From: Acidibrevibacterium fodinaquatile | GTDB lineage: Bacteria > Pseudomonadota > Alphaproteobacteria > Acetobacterales > Acetobacteraceae | DNA: 64,000 nt | Reading direction: 5' to 3' | NCBI RefSeq assembly: GCF_003352165.1 | Contig: NZ_CP029176.1 | Span: 3,541,501-3,605,500, forward strand | Part shown: in pieces, positions 7,511 through 16,467 of the stretch | Layout of the letters: the number at the start of each line of letters is the position of its first letter | Numbering within the stretch: position 1 is the stretch's first letter | Notes under the pieces: generated by a model | Told to the model about the DNA's origin: nothing | Database searches by the model: none | The model's input: the letters and a program-made list of their open reading frames with translations, nothing else | Made by a program: the position numbers and the translations under genes

Positions 7511-8938
7511 ATGATCGATCTGCCAGCCCCGAATCCAGCAACCCTTGCCGCGCGTGAGCGCATCGTTGCCGGTTTACGCGCGATTTTGCCCGAAACCGGG
7601 GTCATCGCCGAGCCGCTTCGCCTCAAGCCTTATGAGACCGACGGTCTTTCCGCCTATCGCCAGACGCCGCTCGCGGTGGCGCTGCCGGAAACCACCGAGC
7701 AGGTCGCCGCGGTCTTGCGCTTTTGCCATGATAACGGCGTCCGCGTGGTGCCGCGCGGTGCCGGCACCAGCCTCTCCGGCGGCGCGCTGCCGCTCGCTGA
7801 TGCGGTGGTGGTCGGGCTCATGCGCATGAACCGCATCCTCGCCATCGATTATGCCGACCGTCTCGCGGTGGTGCAGCCTGGGGTCACCAATATCGGCATC
7901 ACGGAAGCGGTGCGCGGCGCCGGGTTCTTCTATGCCCCGGACCCTTCGAGCCAGCTCGCTTGCATGATCGGCGGCAATGTCAACATGAATTCCGGCGGGG
8001 CGCATTGCCTGAAATACGGCGTCACCGCCAATAACCTCCTCGGCCTCAAAATCGTCACCATCGAAGGTGAGATCATCGACATCGGCGGCGCCCATCTCGA
8101 TGCCGCGGGGTATGACTGGCTCGGCCTCCTCACCGGCAGCGAGGGTCAGCTCGCCATCGTCACCGAGGTCACGGTGCGTATTCTGCGCAGCCCCGAGGGC
8201 GCGCGCGCCATGCTCGCCGCGTTCACGAGCAACGAGATCGCCGGCGCCTGTGTCGATGCCATCATCACCTCAGGCATCATTCCGGTCGCCCTCGAATTCA
8301 TGGACCGCCCGGCGATCCATGCCTGCGAGGCATTCGCCCATGCTGGCTATCCGCTCGATGCCGAGGCGATGCTGATCATCGAGGTTGAGGGCAGCACCGC
8401 GGAACAGGACGATCTGCTCGCGCGGATCAAGGCGATTTGCGCTCGCTTTGACCCGATCAGTCTCAAAGTCTCGCAAAGCGCCGAGGAGTCGGCGGCGATC
8501 TGGAAAGGGCGCAAGGGCGCGTTCGGCGCGGTTGGGCGCATCAGCCCGGATTATCTCTGCATGGATGGCACCATCCCGACCGGCCGCCTGCCCGAGGTGC
8601 TGCGTCGCATCGGCGAAATGAGCGAAAGCTACGGCCTCAAGGTCGCCAATATCTTCCACGCCGGCGACGGCAATCTCCACCCCCTGATCATGTTCGATGC
8701 GAACGACCCCGAGAGTTTCCACCGCGCCGAGACGTTCGGCGCCGATATCCTGAGGCTCTGCGTCGAGGTCGGCGGCTGCCTCACCGGCGAGCATGGCGTC
8801 GGGGTCGAAAAGCGCGACCTCATGCCGGCGCAGTTCAATGACATCGAGCTCGACCAACAGCGGCGCATCAAAACCGCGTTCGATCCGGATTGGCTCCTCA
8901 ACACCGCAAAAGTGTTTCCGCTCCCGCGCGCCGCATGA
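7511..8938 (+). CDS. glcD: Glycolate oxidase, FAD-linked subunit GlcD
   Basis: A 475-residue VAO/PCMH-family flavoprotein. VVPRGAGTSLSGGALPL near residue 80 is the FAD pyrophosphate loop, and IGGNVNMNSGGAHCLKYG completes the PCMH domain. The C-terminal FAD-oxidase domain ends with HAGDGNLHP and LTGEHGVGVEKRDLM, the hallmark of GlcD/D-lactate dehydrogenases. It oxidises glycolate (or D-lactate) to glyoxylate and passes electrons through GlcE/GlcF to the quinone pool. It is the first gene of glcDEF; its stop overlaps the glcE start by ATGA. Confidence 0.94.
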   Translation: MIDLPAPNPATLAARERIVAGLRAILPETGVIAEPLRLKPYETDGLSAYRQTPLAVALPETTEQVAAVLRFCHDNGVRVVPRGAGTSLSGGALPLADAVVVGLMRMNRILAIDYADRLAVVQPGVTNIGITEAVRGAGFFYAPDPSSQLACMIGGNVNMNSGGAHCLKYGVTANNLLGLKIVTIEGEIIDIGGAHLDAAGYDWLGLLTGSEGQLAIVTEVTVRILRSPEGARAMLAAFTSNEIAGACVDAIITSGIIPVALEFMDRPAIHACEAFAHAGYPLDAEAMLIIEVEGSTAEQDDLLARIKAICARFDPISLKVSQSAEESAAIWKGRKGAFGAVGRISPDYLCMDGTIPTGRLPEVLRRIGEMSESYGLKVANIFHAGDGNLHPLIMFDANDPESFHRAETFGADILRLCVEVGGCLTGEHGVGVEKRDLMPAQFNDIELDQQRRIKTAFDPDWLLNTAKVFPLPRAA

Positions 8939-10143
8939 CCACGCTCGCCCCCGCCGAGGAAACCGAAATCGCCGAGGCGATCGGTGACGCGCGCGCCCGC
9001 GGGACGCCGATCCTGCTCGCCGGCCACGCAACCAAGGATGGGCTTTTGCGCCCGGTGCAAGCAGAGACCACGCTTTCCCTCAAAAACCACCAAGGCGTCA
9101 CGCTCTATGCCCCGAATGAGCTGATCGTCAGCGCCCGCGCCGGGACCAAGCTCGCCGAGATCGAAGCGCTGGTTGCCGCCAAAGGTCAGCAGATCATCGC
9201 CGAGCCGCCCGATCTCTCGGCGCTGCTCGGCACCGCGGGCGGGCAGACGCTGGGCGGCGTCGTTGCTTGCAACCTCTCCGGCCCGCGCCGCGTCACCGCT
9301 GGCGCGATGCGCGATCATGTGATGGGCCTGCGCGCGGTCAATGGCGCGGGTGAGGTCATTCGCGCCGGCGGGCGGGTTTTGAAGAACGTCACCGGCCTTG
9401 ATCTCTGCAAGCTGCTCACCGGCAGCTTTGGAACCCTCGCCGCGATCACCGAAATCACTCTGAAAGTGCTGCCAGCGGCCGAGACGATGGCAACGCTGGT
9501 GCTCCCCGGGATCGAAGCGCCAAAAGGGGTCGCGGCACTTTCGGCGGCGCTGGGATCACCGTTTGGTGTCTCCGCCGCCGCCTGGCTGCCCGCCGCGCAG
9601 GCCGCGCGGGTTCCCGAACTCGCGCCCTTCGCGGCGCCGGTCGCGCTGGTCCGCATCGAGGATTTTCGCCCGAGTGTCGCCTATCGCGCCGGGCGCCTGC
9701 GCGAGACTTTGGCCGAATTCGCGCCGGCTGAGATCATCGCTGACGTGCCGAGCCACGCCCTCTGGCGGGCGGTGCGTGATGCGGCGCCGCTCGGCGTGGC
9801 GGGCCGGGAGGAAGCGGTCTGGCGGGTCTCGGTGCGGCCCTCGGCGGGGCCGGCGATCGTCGCCGCCGTCGAAAGCCTCGGCGGGCGCTGTTTTCTCGAT
9901 TGGGGCGGCGGGCTGGTCTGGATCGTGGCGGACGCCTCGGCGGCCCATCACCGCGCCATCACCGGCGCGGCGCGGGCGGCGGGCGGGGTCTGGTGGCTGA
10001 TGCACGCCCCGGCCGCCCTCCGCGCCAGCCTCGACGTGGTGCCGCCCGAGCCGGCACCGCTTGCCGCGATCGCGCGGCGGGTGAAGGCGGCGTTCGATCC
10101 CGCCTTCATCCTCAATCCCGGCCGTATCCACGCCGGCCTCTGA
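8935..10143 (+). CDS. glcE: Glycolate oxidase, FAD-binding subunit GlcE
   Basis: A 402-residue subunit with a PCMH-type FAD domain (LIVSARAGTKLAEIEALVAA, then LGTAGGQTLGGVVACNLSGP). The start at 8935 overlaps the glcD stop by four bases, which fixes it and implies translational coupling. It works with GlcD and the iron-sulfur subunit GlcF in membrane-associated glycolate oxidation. The length and the last motif AFDPAFILNPGRI are as expected for GlcE. Confidence 0.93.
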   Translation: MTTLAPAEETEIAEAIGDARARGTPILLAGHATKDGLLRPVQAETTLSLKNHQGVTLYAPNELIVSARAGTKLAEIEALVAAKGQQIIAEPPDLSALLGTAGGQTLGGVVACNLSGPRRVTAGAMRDHVMGLRAVNGAGEVIRAGGRVLKNVTGLDLCKLLTGSFGTLAAITEITLKVLPAAETMATLVLPGIEAPKGVAALSAALGSPFGVSAAAWLPAAQAARVPELAPFAAPVALVRIEDFRPSVAYRAGRLRETLAEFAPAEIIADVPSHALWRAVRDAAPLGVAGREEAVWRVSVRPSAGPAIVAAVESLGGRCFLDWGGGLVWIVADASAAHHRAITGAARAAGGVWWLMHAPAALRASLDVVPPEPAPLAAIARRVKAAFDPAFILNPGRIHAGL

Positions 10144-10166
10144 ACCCCCTCCCCCCAGCCGCGATC

Positions 10167-11543
10167 ATGCAAACCAATTTCACGCCCGAACAGCTTCGCG
10201 ACCCCGAAATCGCGGTCGCCAATCAGATTTTGCGCACCTGCGTCCATTGCGGCTTCTGCACCGCAACCTGCCCGACCTTCGTCCTCCTCGGTGACGAACT
10301 CGACAGCCCGCGCGGACGCATCTACCTGATCAAAGACATGCTGGAGAGCGGCCGGCCGGCGAGCGAGGAGGTGGTGCGCCATGTCGATCGCTGCCTCTCT
10401 TGCCTCGCCTGCATGACTACCTGCCCCTCGGGTGTGCATTACATGCACCTCGTCGATCATGCCCGCACCTATATCGAGGAAACCTATCGCCGCCCCTGGC
10501 ATGACCGCGCGCTGCGGGCGCTGCTCGCGCGCGTGCTGCCGCGCCCGCGGCTCTTTCGCGCTGCCCTGATCGCAGCAAAGCTCGCCCGGCCGTTTCGCTT
10601 CCTCGCGGCCGGAAAAAGCGTTTTGGCCAAGCGCCTTGCCGCCATGCTGGCGATGGCGCCGGCGCGGCTTGCCGCCCCGAGCGCGCTCGAGCGGCCCGGC
10701 ACCCATGCCGCGCTCGGGCCGCGCCGGCAGCGTGTCGCGCTTCTTGCCGGCTGCGCCCAGCAAGTGCTCGACCCGGAGATCAACGCGGCGACGATCCGCC
10801 TCTTGACCCGCCTCGGCGTCGAGGTCGTCGTCGCCAAGGGGGCGGGATGCTGCGGCGCGCTCACCCATCACATGGGCCGGCATGACGAAGCGATGGCGGC
10901 GGCGCGCGCCAATATCGCGGCCTGGAGCCGCGAGATCGAGGCCGGCGGCCTCGATGCGGTGATCATCAACGCCTCCGGCTGCGGCACCACGGTCAAGGAT
11001 TATGGCTTCATGTTTCGGGCCGAGCCCGAGCCCTGGCGAACACGGGCCGCGCGCATCTCGGAGATCGCGCTCGACATCAGCGAGTTTCTCACCCGTATGC
11101 CCTATCACCCGACGCGCGAGCCACCCGGCCTCACGGTTGCATACCACGCCGCCTGCAGCCTCCAGCACGGCCAGAAGATCACCGGCGAGCCGAAAGCCCT
11201 GCTGCGCGCGGCGGGGTTTGCCGTCGTCGAACCGGCGGAGGGGCATCTCTGCTGCGGCTCGGCCGGCACCTATAATCTGATGCAGCCCGAGATCGCGACG
11301 CGACTACGCACGCGCAAGCTCGGCAATCTCGCCGCAACCGGCGCCGATATCATCGCCGCCGGCAATATCGGCTGCCTCACGCAACTCGCTGGCGACCGCC
11401 TGCCGGTCGTCCATACCGTGCAATTGCTCGACTGGATGGCAGGCGGGCCAGAGCCACAAGCGATTGCGAAAGCGCGCCAAACCTCCCGTGAGGCCCAAAC
11501 CCCCCGTGAGGCCCAAACCCCCGGTGAGGCATTATCAACTTAA
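10167..11543 (+). CDS. glcF: Glycolate oxidase, iron-sulfur subunit GlcF
   Basis: A 458-residue protein with two 4Fe-4S motifs near the N-terminus (CVHCGFCTATCPT and CLSCLACMTTCPSG) and two CCG domains (GAGCCGALTHHMG and GHLCCGSAGTYN). It accepts electrons from GlcDE. The last 22 residues form a degenerate repeat, SREAQTPREAQTPGEA, from an 18-base tandem repeat at about 11488-11530. GlcF does not normally have such a tail. The TAA stop falls in sequence shared with the adjoining IS6-relic family, so the 3' end may have been reshaped by that element. Confidence 0.92.
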   Translation: MQTNFTPEQLRDPEIAVANQILRTCVHCGFCTATCPTFVLLGDELDSPRGRIYLIKDMLESGRPASEEVVRHVDRCLSCLACMTTCPSGVHYMHLVDHARTYIEETYRRPWHDRALRALLARVLPRPRLFRAALIAAKLARPFRFLAAGKSVLAKRLAAMLAMAPARLAAPSALERPGTHAALGPRRQRVALLAGCAQQVLDPEINAATIRLLTRLGVEVVVAKGAGCCGALTHHMGRHDEAMAAARANIAAWSREIEAGGLDAVIINASGCGTTVKDYGFMFRAEPEPWRTRAARISEIALDISEFLTRMPYHPTREPPGLTVAYHAACSLQHGQKITGEPKALLRAAGFAVVEPAEGHLCCGSAGTYNLMQPEIATRLRTRKLGNLAATGADIIAAGNIGCLTQLAGDRLPVVHTVQLLDWMAGGPEPQAIAKARQTSREAQTPREAQTPGEALST

Positions 11544-11865
11544 CCGGTCTCGGTCGTGTTTTGGCTCACGACGGAAGCCGGGTACATCATGCTGCTGCGC
11601 TTTGGGCGGACGTCTCCTCTTGCCAGACCCTGAAGGCGGCGGCCCGCACGGAATGGTAGGCTTTTGCTGTCGTCCGATGCCGTCGCGGATGAAAATGTCC
11701 GAGGATGAAGGCATGGGCCGACAGGAAGCGTTGGGCCCGCCGCGTTGACTTGAGCCACTGCATCTGTCGTTCTCGGCGTCCGGTTGGCTGATGCGAGTTC
11801 TCGGCCCGATTGTTCAAGTAGCGGCTCTGCACCAGGATATCGAGCACGACGCCATCCTCGCCCAC
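11544..11865 (-). mobile_element. IS6-family transposase relic, internally deleted (copy 1)
   Basis: On the minus strand the frame reads EDGVVLDILVQSR and then directly YLNNRAENSHQPT, followed by RRERQMQWLKS and AQRFLSAHAF. These are the start of the DDE domain and the C-terminal third of IS6/IS26-type transposases, with the residues between them deleted, including at least one catalytic acid. It cannot be active. The 11544-11640 end is close in sequence to the reverse complement of 33070-33172, so both relics come from the same element. 11866-11940 shows nothing further. Confidence 0.85.
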
Positions 11866-11940
11866 GCCGCTCCCGCCGGCCAGACCCAGTTAACGTGACA
11901 ATGGCCTTCGGCGCCTTCGAGGATCGCGCTTTTCACCCGA

Positions 11941-12840
11941 TTATGACCTGCGAGCGGACGCGTCAAAAGGCGGCAACGCTGCGTAATGCTGGGCGATGGC
12001 GCCCGGTGTCGTAATCCAGATATCGTCGCGACGCGCGGCGATATGAGCGAGTGCGCGGCGAAGATGGCGGAGGCGAAACGGCTGGCCAACGATATAGGCG
12101 TGCAGTGCGATCCCCATGACCAGCGGCTGTGCCGCGCTCTGGGCCAGCATTTCCTCGAACTGATCGATGATCATGTCGGCGAATTCGGACGCGCCAGCGC
12201 GGCGGACGGCGATCGCCGGGATATCGTTGATCTCCTGAGGGTAGGGGACGGAGAGAATCGCGCCAGAGCGGGTCCGCATCCAGACCGGCTGGTCATCATG
12301 GCACCAATCGAGAAGATACTCATAGCCTGCCTCCTTGAGGAGGTCTGGCGTCACATGGCTTTGCGCGAGCCAGGGGCCAAGCCAGCCCAACGGGCGCCGC
12401 CCACACCAGGCGGCGATGCGCGTTGTCGCCTCCGCGATCAGTGCGCTTTCGCCAGCCTCGGACAGCACCGATTGGCGCTCGGAATTCGTGCGGCCATGCC
12501 CGACGATCTCATCGCCGCGGGCGAGAAAGGCCGCCGCCAGAGATGGGCAGTGATCGAGAAGGCTACTGTTGAGCAACAGCGCCGCCGGCAGCGCCAGCTC
12601 CTCGAACATATCGAGCAGGCGCCATGCCCCAACCCGATTGCCATACTCGCGCCATGCAAAATTCGGCACATCCGGGGCCGGGCCGCCGGGGATCAGCTCG
12701 GCGCCGAGTCCCTCCCCGAACGCGAAATGCTCGAGATTGAGCGCGACATAGACGGCAAGCCGCTTCCCTTCCGGCCAGCAAAAATCGGGGCGATCGTTGA
12801 TGGCGCGATAATCGTAGCGGTCATGCGTTCGAAGCGTCAT
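11941..12840 (-). CDS. Polysaccharide deacetylase family protein (PuuE/allantoinase-like)
   Basis: A 299-residue NodB-fold hydrolase. Visible marks are DRPDFCWPEGKRLAVYVALN at the N-terminus, GNRVGAWRLLDMFEE, GDEIVGHGRTNS (metal-ligand region) and a late ALHAYIVGQP His. This subgroup often hydrolyses amide bonds of small nitrogen compounds such as allantoin-like substrates rather than chitin; the substrate is unknown here. It begins two bases after the truncated 2OG-oxygenase fragment and is probably the last gene of the livKH-livMGF operon. An IS6 relic lies just downstream. Confidence 0.8.
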   Translation of the reverse strand: MTLRTHDRYDYRAINDRPDFCWPEGKRLAVYVALNLEHFAFGEGLGAELIPGGPAPDVPNFAWREYGNRVGAWRLLDMFEELALPAALLLNSSLLDHCPSLAAAFLARGDEIVGHGRTNSERQSVLSEAGESALIAEATTRIAAWCGRRPLGWLGPWLAQSHVTPDLLKEAGYEYLLDWCHDDQPVWMRTRSGAILSVPYPQEINDIPAIAVRRAGASEFADMIIDQFEEMLAQSAAQPLVMGIALHAYIVGQPFRLRHLRRALAHIAARRDDIWITTPGAIAQHYAALPPFDASARRS

Positions 12841-12842
12841 GG

Positions 12843-13073
12843 TCAGGCGGCCTGCGCGACCCGCTGTTTTTCGCTCTCATCGAGGGCGAAGAAAGTGCGC
12901 GAGACAGAGGCGGCCCCGGCAAGCATGGTCTCTGAGACGCCATGGCCGGCGATGACGAGAAAGCCGATGTCACGGCAGGCGCGATCGATTTCGCCGGCAA
13001 GGCGCCGGCGCGCCGCGACATCACCGCAACAGAGCGGCGTGATATCGAGAACCGGAACCTCCAACAGGGTCAT
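12843..13073 (-). pseudogene. N-terminal stump of an isopenicillin-N-synthase-like 2-oxoglutarate/Fe(II) oxygenase
   Basis: A 76-residue frame beginning MTLLEVPVLDITPLCCGD after a good GGAGG. It continues through the DIOX_N motif EIDRACRDIGFLVIAGHGV to SRTFFALDESEKQRVAQAA and then stops. Family members run about 320-350 residues with the iron-binding HxD...H in the missing part, so the product cannot be catalytic. The stop is two bases before the deacetylase start, as if a deletion fused the two neatly. It may still be translated as a leader for the next gene. Confidence 0.8.
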
Positions 13074-13092
13074 TGCGCATGTCCTCCTTCGG

Positions 13093-15591
13093 TCAGGCAA
13101 CGAATGCGGCGCGCCTGCCAGCCGCCGCGCCCCCGAGATAAGCGGCGGCGAGATCGCGATCGTCGGCGAGGTCGGCAGCCTTGCCGGCGCGGGTGATCCG
13201 GCCGTTCTCGATGACGATGGCACGGTCGGCAATGCCGAGCGCCAGCGTCGCCATCTGATCGACGACGACCATGGTCAGCCCCTCGCTGGCAAGGGTGGCG
13301 AGATCGGCGAACAGCCGTTCGGCGACCTGCGGCGCAAGGCCGAGCGAGGGTTCGTCGAGCATGAGCAGGCGTGGACGGGCAAGCAGGCCGCGGGCGATCG
13401 CGAGCATCTGCTGCTCGCCGCCGGAGAGCAGCCCAGCGCGTTGGCGGGCGCGCTCAGCAAGACGCGGGAAGCGGGCAAAAACCGCGCCCAATTCGTCGTC
13501 ATCCGGCCAGGCGCGGCGGGCGAAAGCGCCGAGACGGAGATTGTCGCGCACCGAAAGTTCGGGAAACACCTGCCGCCCTTCGGGCACGAGAACCAGCCCG
13601 CGCGCGGCGAGGGCGGCGGCCGAAAGCCCGGTCACCGTGGCGCCCTCGAACGCGACCGAACCCGCAAGCGGCGGCAACAAACCGACGATGGTGGCAAGCA
13701 CGGTCGATTTGCCGGCGCCGTTCGCACCGAGAATAGCAAGCGTTTCACCGGCGGCGACGGTGAAGGAAATATCCTCCACCACCGGCGCGCCGCCATAGCC
13801 GGCGGCCAGCCCGGCGACGTCGAGCATGACCGGACGCCGGCGTGCCGGCGCGTCGCGTGGCGCTGCCGGCGTCGTTTTCTTGCGGCCGAGATAGGCCGCC
13901 CGCACCGTCTCATCGGCTTGCACCGCGTCAGGCCGGCCGGCGGCGATCACCCGCCCCTGATCCAAGACCACCACCTGGTCGGAAAGCCCCATGACCAGCC
14001 CGAGATCATGTTCGACCAGAACGACCGCAACCCCGGCCCCGGCAATGTCGCGCAGCAGGCGGGTGAGCGGCACGCGTTCGGCCGCCGTCAGCCCGGCGGC
14101 GGGCTCATCAAGCAGGAGAACGCGCGGGCGGAGCGCGAGCGCGCGGGCAATCTCCACCTGGCGGCGCGCCCGCGGCCCGAGACTGCCGGCGCGCGCCGCG
14201 GCGTCACCGTCATAGCCGACGCGCGCGAGCAGCCGGCGCGCGATCTCGGCCGGGGCGACGCCGCGCCAGCGCGTGCGCGGCAACGCCACCCGCACATTGT
14301 CGAGCGCGCTCAAGCCATCGAACAGCAACGCGGTTTGAAACCCGCGCGCGAGCCCGCGCCGCGCCCGCTTGCGCGCACCGAGGCGGGAAATGGCTTTGCC
14401 TGCGAGCAAAATCCGCCCGGCATCGGCGCGGTAGAACCCGGAGAGCAGATTGAGCACGGTCGATTTGCCGGCCCCATTCGGGCCGATCAATGCGGTGATC
14501 GCACCGGGCGGAAAGCGTGCGGAAAACCCGTCAACCGCACGGATCCCGCCGAAGGCGAGTACGAGAGTCTCGGCCATCAATCCCGGAGCCGTCCCGGCGC
14601 CAAGCGAGAGAAAGGCGGCGAGATCGAGCATGGGCGCCGCCTGCGCTGCCCGCACGCCGCGCTTTGGCCAGAGGCGTGCGATGATTCCGGCGATGCCCGA
14701 GGGCGCGATCAGCAGCACGATCAGCAAAACTCCCCCGACGAGCAGCAGACGATATTCCGCGAGCCCGGCTAGCATCTCCGGCAACAAAACGACGACGACG
14801 GCGCCGAAAACCGGCCCCGAGACCGCGCCGACGCCGCCCAACATCACCGCGAGAACGTCGAGAATGGAGGCCGAGAGCGGAAACGTCTCGGGATTGATGA
14901 AGCCGACAAGCGGCGCGAAAAACCCGCCGGCAAGCCCGGCGAGCCCCGCGGCAATGGCGAACGCGACGCATTTCAGCGCGACCGGATTGAGCCCGATCGC
15001 GCTTGCTGCGGTTTCGCTGTCTCTAACCGCGGCAAGCGCGAAACCAAGCCGGCTCCGGGCGAGCACAGCATAGGCAAGGACGCTAGCGGCGGCGATCAGC
15101 ACGATCAGCGCCGCCTGCGCCTGCACCTCTGCTTCCCCCCAGGGGAGTGGCACGCCCGCGCCGAGGGCGATGCCGTTCGCGCCGCCGGTCAAGGCTTTGC
15201 CGACGATGATGCCATGCTCGACGACGAATGCGAAAGCGATGGTGATCATGGCGAGATAGGGCCCTTTGAGCCGCATCGCCGGCAAGGCAAGCAGAAAGCC
15301 GCACAACGCCGCGAGCGCAACGCCGAGTGCGAGCGCCGGCCAGAACAGCGACGGCGCTCTGGCGGTGACGAGGGCGACGGCGTAGGCGCCGATCGCCTGA
15401 AACGCCACCTGGCCGATCGAGATCTGCCCCGAAAGCCCGATCAAGACATTGAGGCCGACGCCGATGATCACGACGATGCCGACTTCGCCGAGGATCAGCG
15501 CCTGATAATCATCGAGCCATACCGCCGACAGCGCGAGCAGGGCGGCGAACCCTAGGCCGGCCGCGACAGATAATTTTCCCCCGACGCGCAT
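13093..15591 (-). CDS. LivM-LivG-LivF triple fusion: ABC permease plus two ATPases in one chain
   Basis: An 832-residue protein. Residues 1-310 are a LivM-type permease with about nine membrane segments (VGLNVLIGLSGQISIGQVAF). Residues 340-575 are a LivG ATPase (Walker A GPNGAGKST near 372, Walker B VLLLDEPAAGL). Residues 590-830 are a LivF ATPase (GANGAGKST near 624, LLSGGEQQMLAIARGL, LLMLDEPSLGL). The LivG signature is degenerate, SLGPRARRQVEIARAL in place of the usual LS-G-Q motif, so one ATP site may be weak. LivM-LivG fusions are common, but the three-way fusion is not. It lies two bases after livH and follows the binding-protein gene. The substrate is probably a nitrogen compound rather than leucine, judging from the neighbours. 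Confidence 0.92.
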   Translation of the reverse strand: MRVGGKLSVAAGLGFAALLALSAVWLDDYQALILGEVGIVVIIGVGLNVLIGLSGQISIGQVAFQAIGAYAVALVTARAPSLFWPALALGVALAALCGFLLALPAMRLKGPYLAMITIAFAFVVEHGIIVGKALTGGANGIALGAGVPLPWGEAEVQAQAALIVLIAAASVLAYAVLARSRLGFALAAVRDSETAASAIGLNPVALKCVAFAIAAGLAGLAGGFFAPLVGFINPETFPLSASILDVLAVMLGGVGAVSGPVFGAVVVVLLPEMLAGLAEYRLLLVGGVLLIVLLIAPSGIAGIIARLWPKRGVRAAQAAPMLDLAAFLSLGAGTAPGLMAETLVLAFGGIRAVDGFSARFPPGAITALIGPNGAGKSTVLNLLSGFYRADAGRILLAGKAISRLGARKRARRGLARGFQTALLFDGLSALDNVRVALPRTRWRGVAPAEIARRLLARVGYDGDAAARAGSLGPRARRQVEIARALALRPRVLLLDEPAAGLTAAERVPLTRLLRDIAGAGVAVVLVEHDLGLVMGLSDQVVVLDQGRVIAAGRPDAVQADETVRAAYLGRKKTTPAAPRDAPARRRPVMLDVAGLAAGYGGAPVVEDISFTVAAGETLAILGANGAGKSTVLATIVGLLPPLAGSVAFEGATVTGLSAAALAARGLVLVPEGRQVFPELSVRDNLRLGAFARRAWPDDDELGAVFARFPRLAERARQRAGLLSGGEQQMLAIARGLLARPRLLMLDEPSLGLAPQVAERLFADLATLASEGLTMVVVDQMATLALGIADRAIVIENGRITRAGKAADLADDRDLAAAYLGGAAAGRRAAFVA

Positions 15592-15592
15592 G

Positions 15593-16462
15593 TCAGACCT
15601 TGCGCGTCTCCGCCCGGCCGAAAAGACCGTGCGGGCGGAGATAGAGCGCCAGAATGACGAGCCCGAAACTCGCCATCACCGTCGCCCCCGAGCCGGCGAA
15701 CGCGGTGACGGATGCCTCGGCGAGGCCGAGCAATAGCCCAGCGAGCACGACGCCCCAAGGGTTATCGAGCCCGCCGAGAATGGCCGCGGCAAATCCCTTG
15801 ATACCGAAAACGAAGCCCATGTCGGCCGAAACCTGGGTGAGCGGGGTAATGAGAATGCCGGCGAGCCCCGCCAAGGCGGAGGACAGGGCATAGGCAAAAA
15901 CCGTTACCTTCGCCGCATCGATGCCCATCAATTGGGCAGCGCGCGGGTTTTGCACCACGGCGAGCAGAGCCTTGCCATACGGGGTTGCTCGCGTTGCCCA
16001 TAAGAACATACCAGCGAGGCCGAGCCCAACCACGAGGATTGCGATATGAAGCGGCAACACGCCGACCCCGAACAACATCAGCGGGTGCCGCGCCAGCGCC
16101 GACGGCATGCCGCGCGGCTCCTTGCCGAACAGAAACATCGCCGCGTTCTCGACCAGCATCCCGGCCGCGACCGTCGCCATCAGCCAGGATTCCGAGCCGC
16201 GGGCACGAAACGGCCGCACTGCGACGCGCTCCAAAACTACGCCGAACCCGGCGCAACCGATCAGCGCCGCCCCGATCGCGAACGGCATCGGCCAGTCCCC
16301 CGGCACCGCCAGCGCGAAGGCAATCACCGCGCCCAGCATCATTACGCTGCCTTGCGCGAAATTGACGCTCCGCGACACCACCCAGGTGACATGATAGCCG
16401 AGCGCAAGCAGCCCATACATGGCGCCGATCGCAAACCCGCTGACGAGCGAAGTGGCCAACAT
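15593..16462 (-). CDS. Branched-chain-amino-acid-type ABC permease LivH
   Basis: A 289-residue inner-membrane protein with about eight hydrophobic segments, starting MLATSLVSGFAIGAMYGLLALGYH. SVNFAQGSVMMLGAV is the conserved LivH loop, and IKGFAAAILGGLDNPWGVVL is the cytoplasmic ATPase-contact motif. It pairs with the LivM half of the next gene. Spacing is two bases to the fusion gene and five bases from the binding-protein stop, so this is one operon. Confidence 0.92.
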   Translation of the reverse strand: MLATSLVSGFAIGAMYGLLALGYHVTWVVSRSVNFAQGSVMMLGAVIAFALAVPGDWPMPFAIGAALIGCAGFGVVLERVAVRPFRARGSESWLMATVAAGMLVENAAMFLFGKEPRGMPSALARHPLMLFGVGVLPLHIAILVVGLGLAGMFLWATRATPYGKALLAVVQNPRAAQLMGIDAAKVTVFAYALSSALAGLAGILITPLTQVSADMGFVFGIKGFAAAILGGLDNPWGVVLAGLLLGLAEASVTAFAGSGATVMASFGLVILALYLRPHGLFGRAETRKV

Positions 16463-16467
16463 CCAGC

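Noticed and set aside
11986-14772. A 928-codon plus-strand open frame
   Set aside because: It is antisense to the deacetylase and the LivMGF fusion, both with clear family motifs. Its translation has no domain resemblance and is Arg/Gly-rich, as expected of a high-G+C shadow frame.
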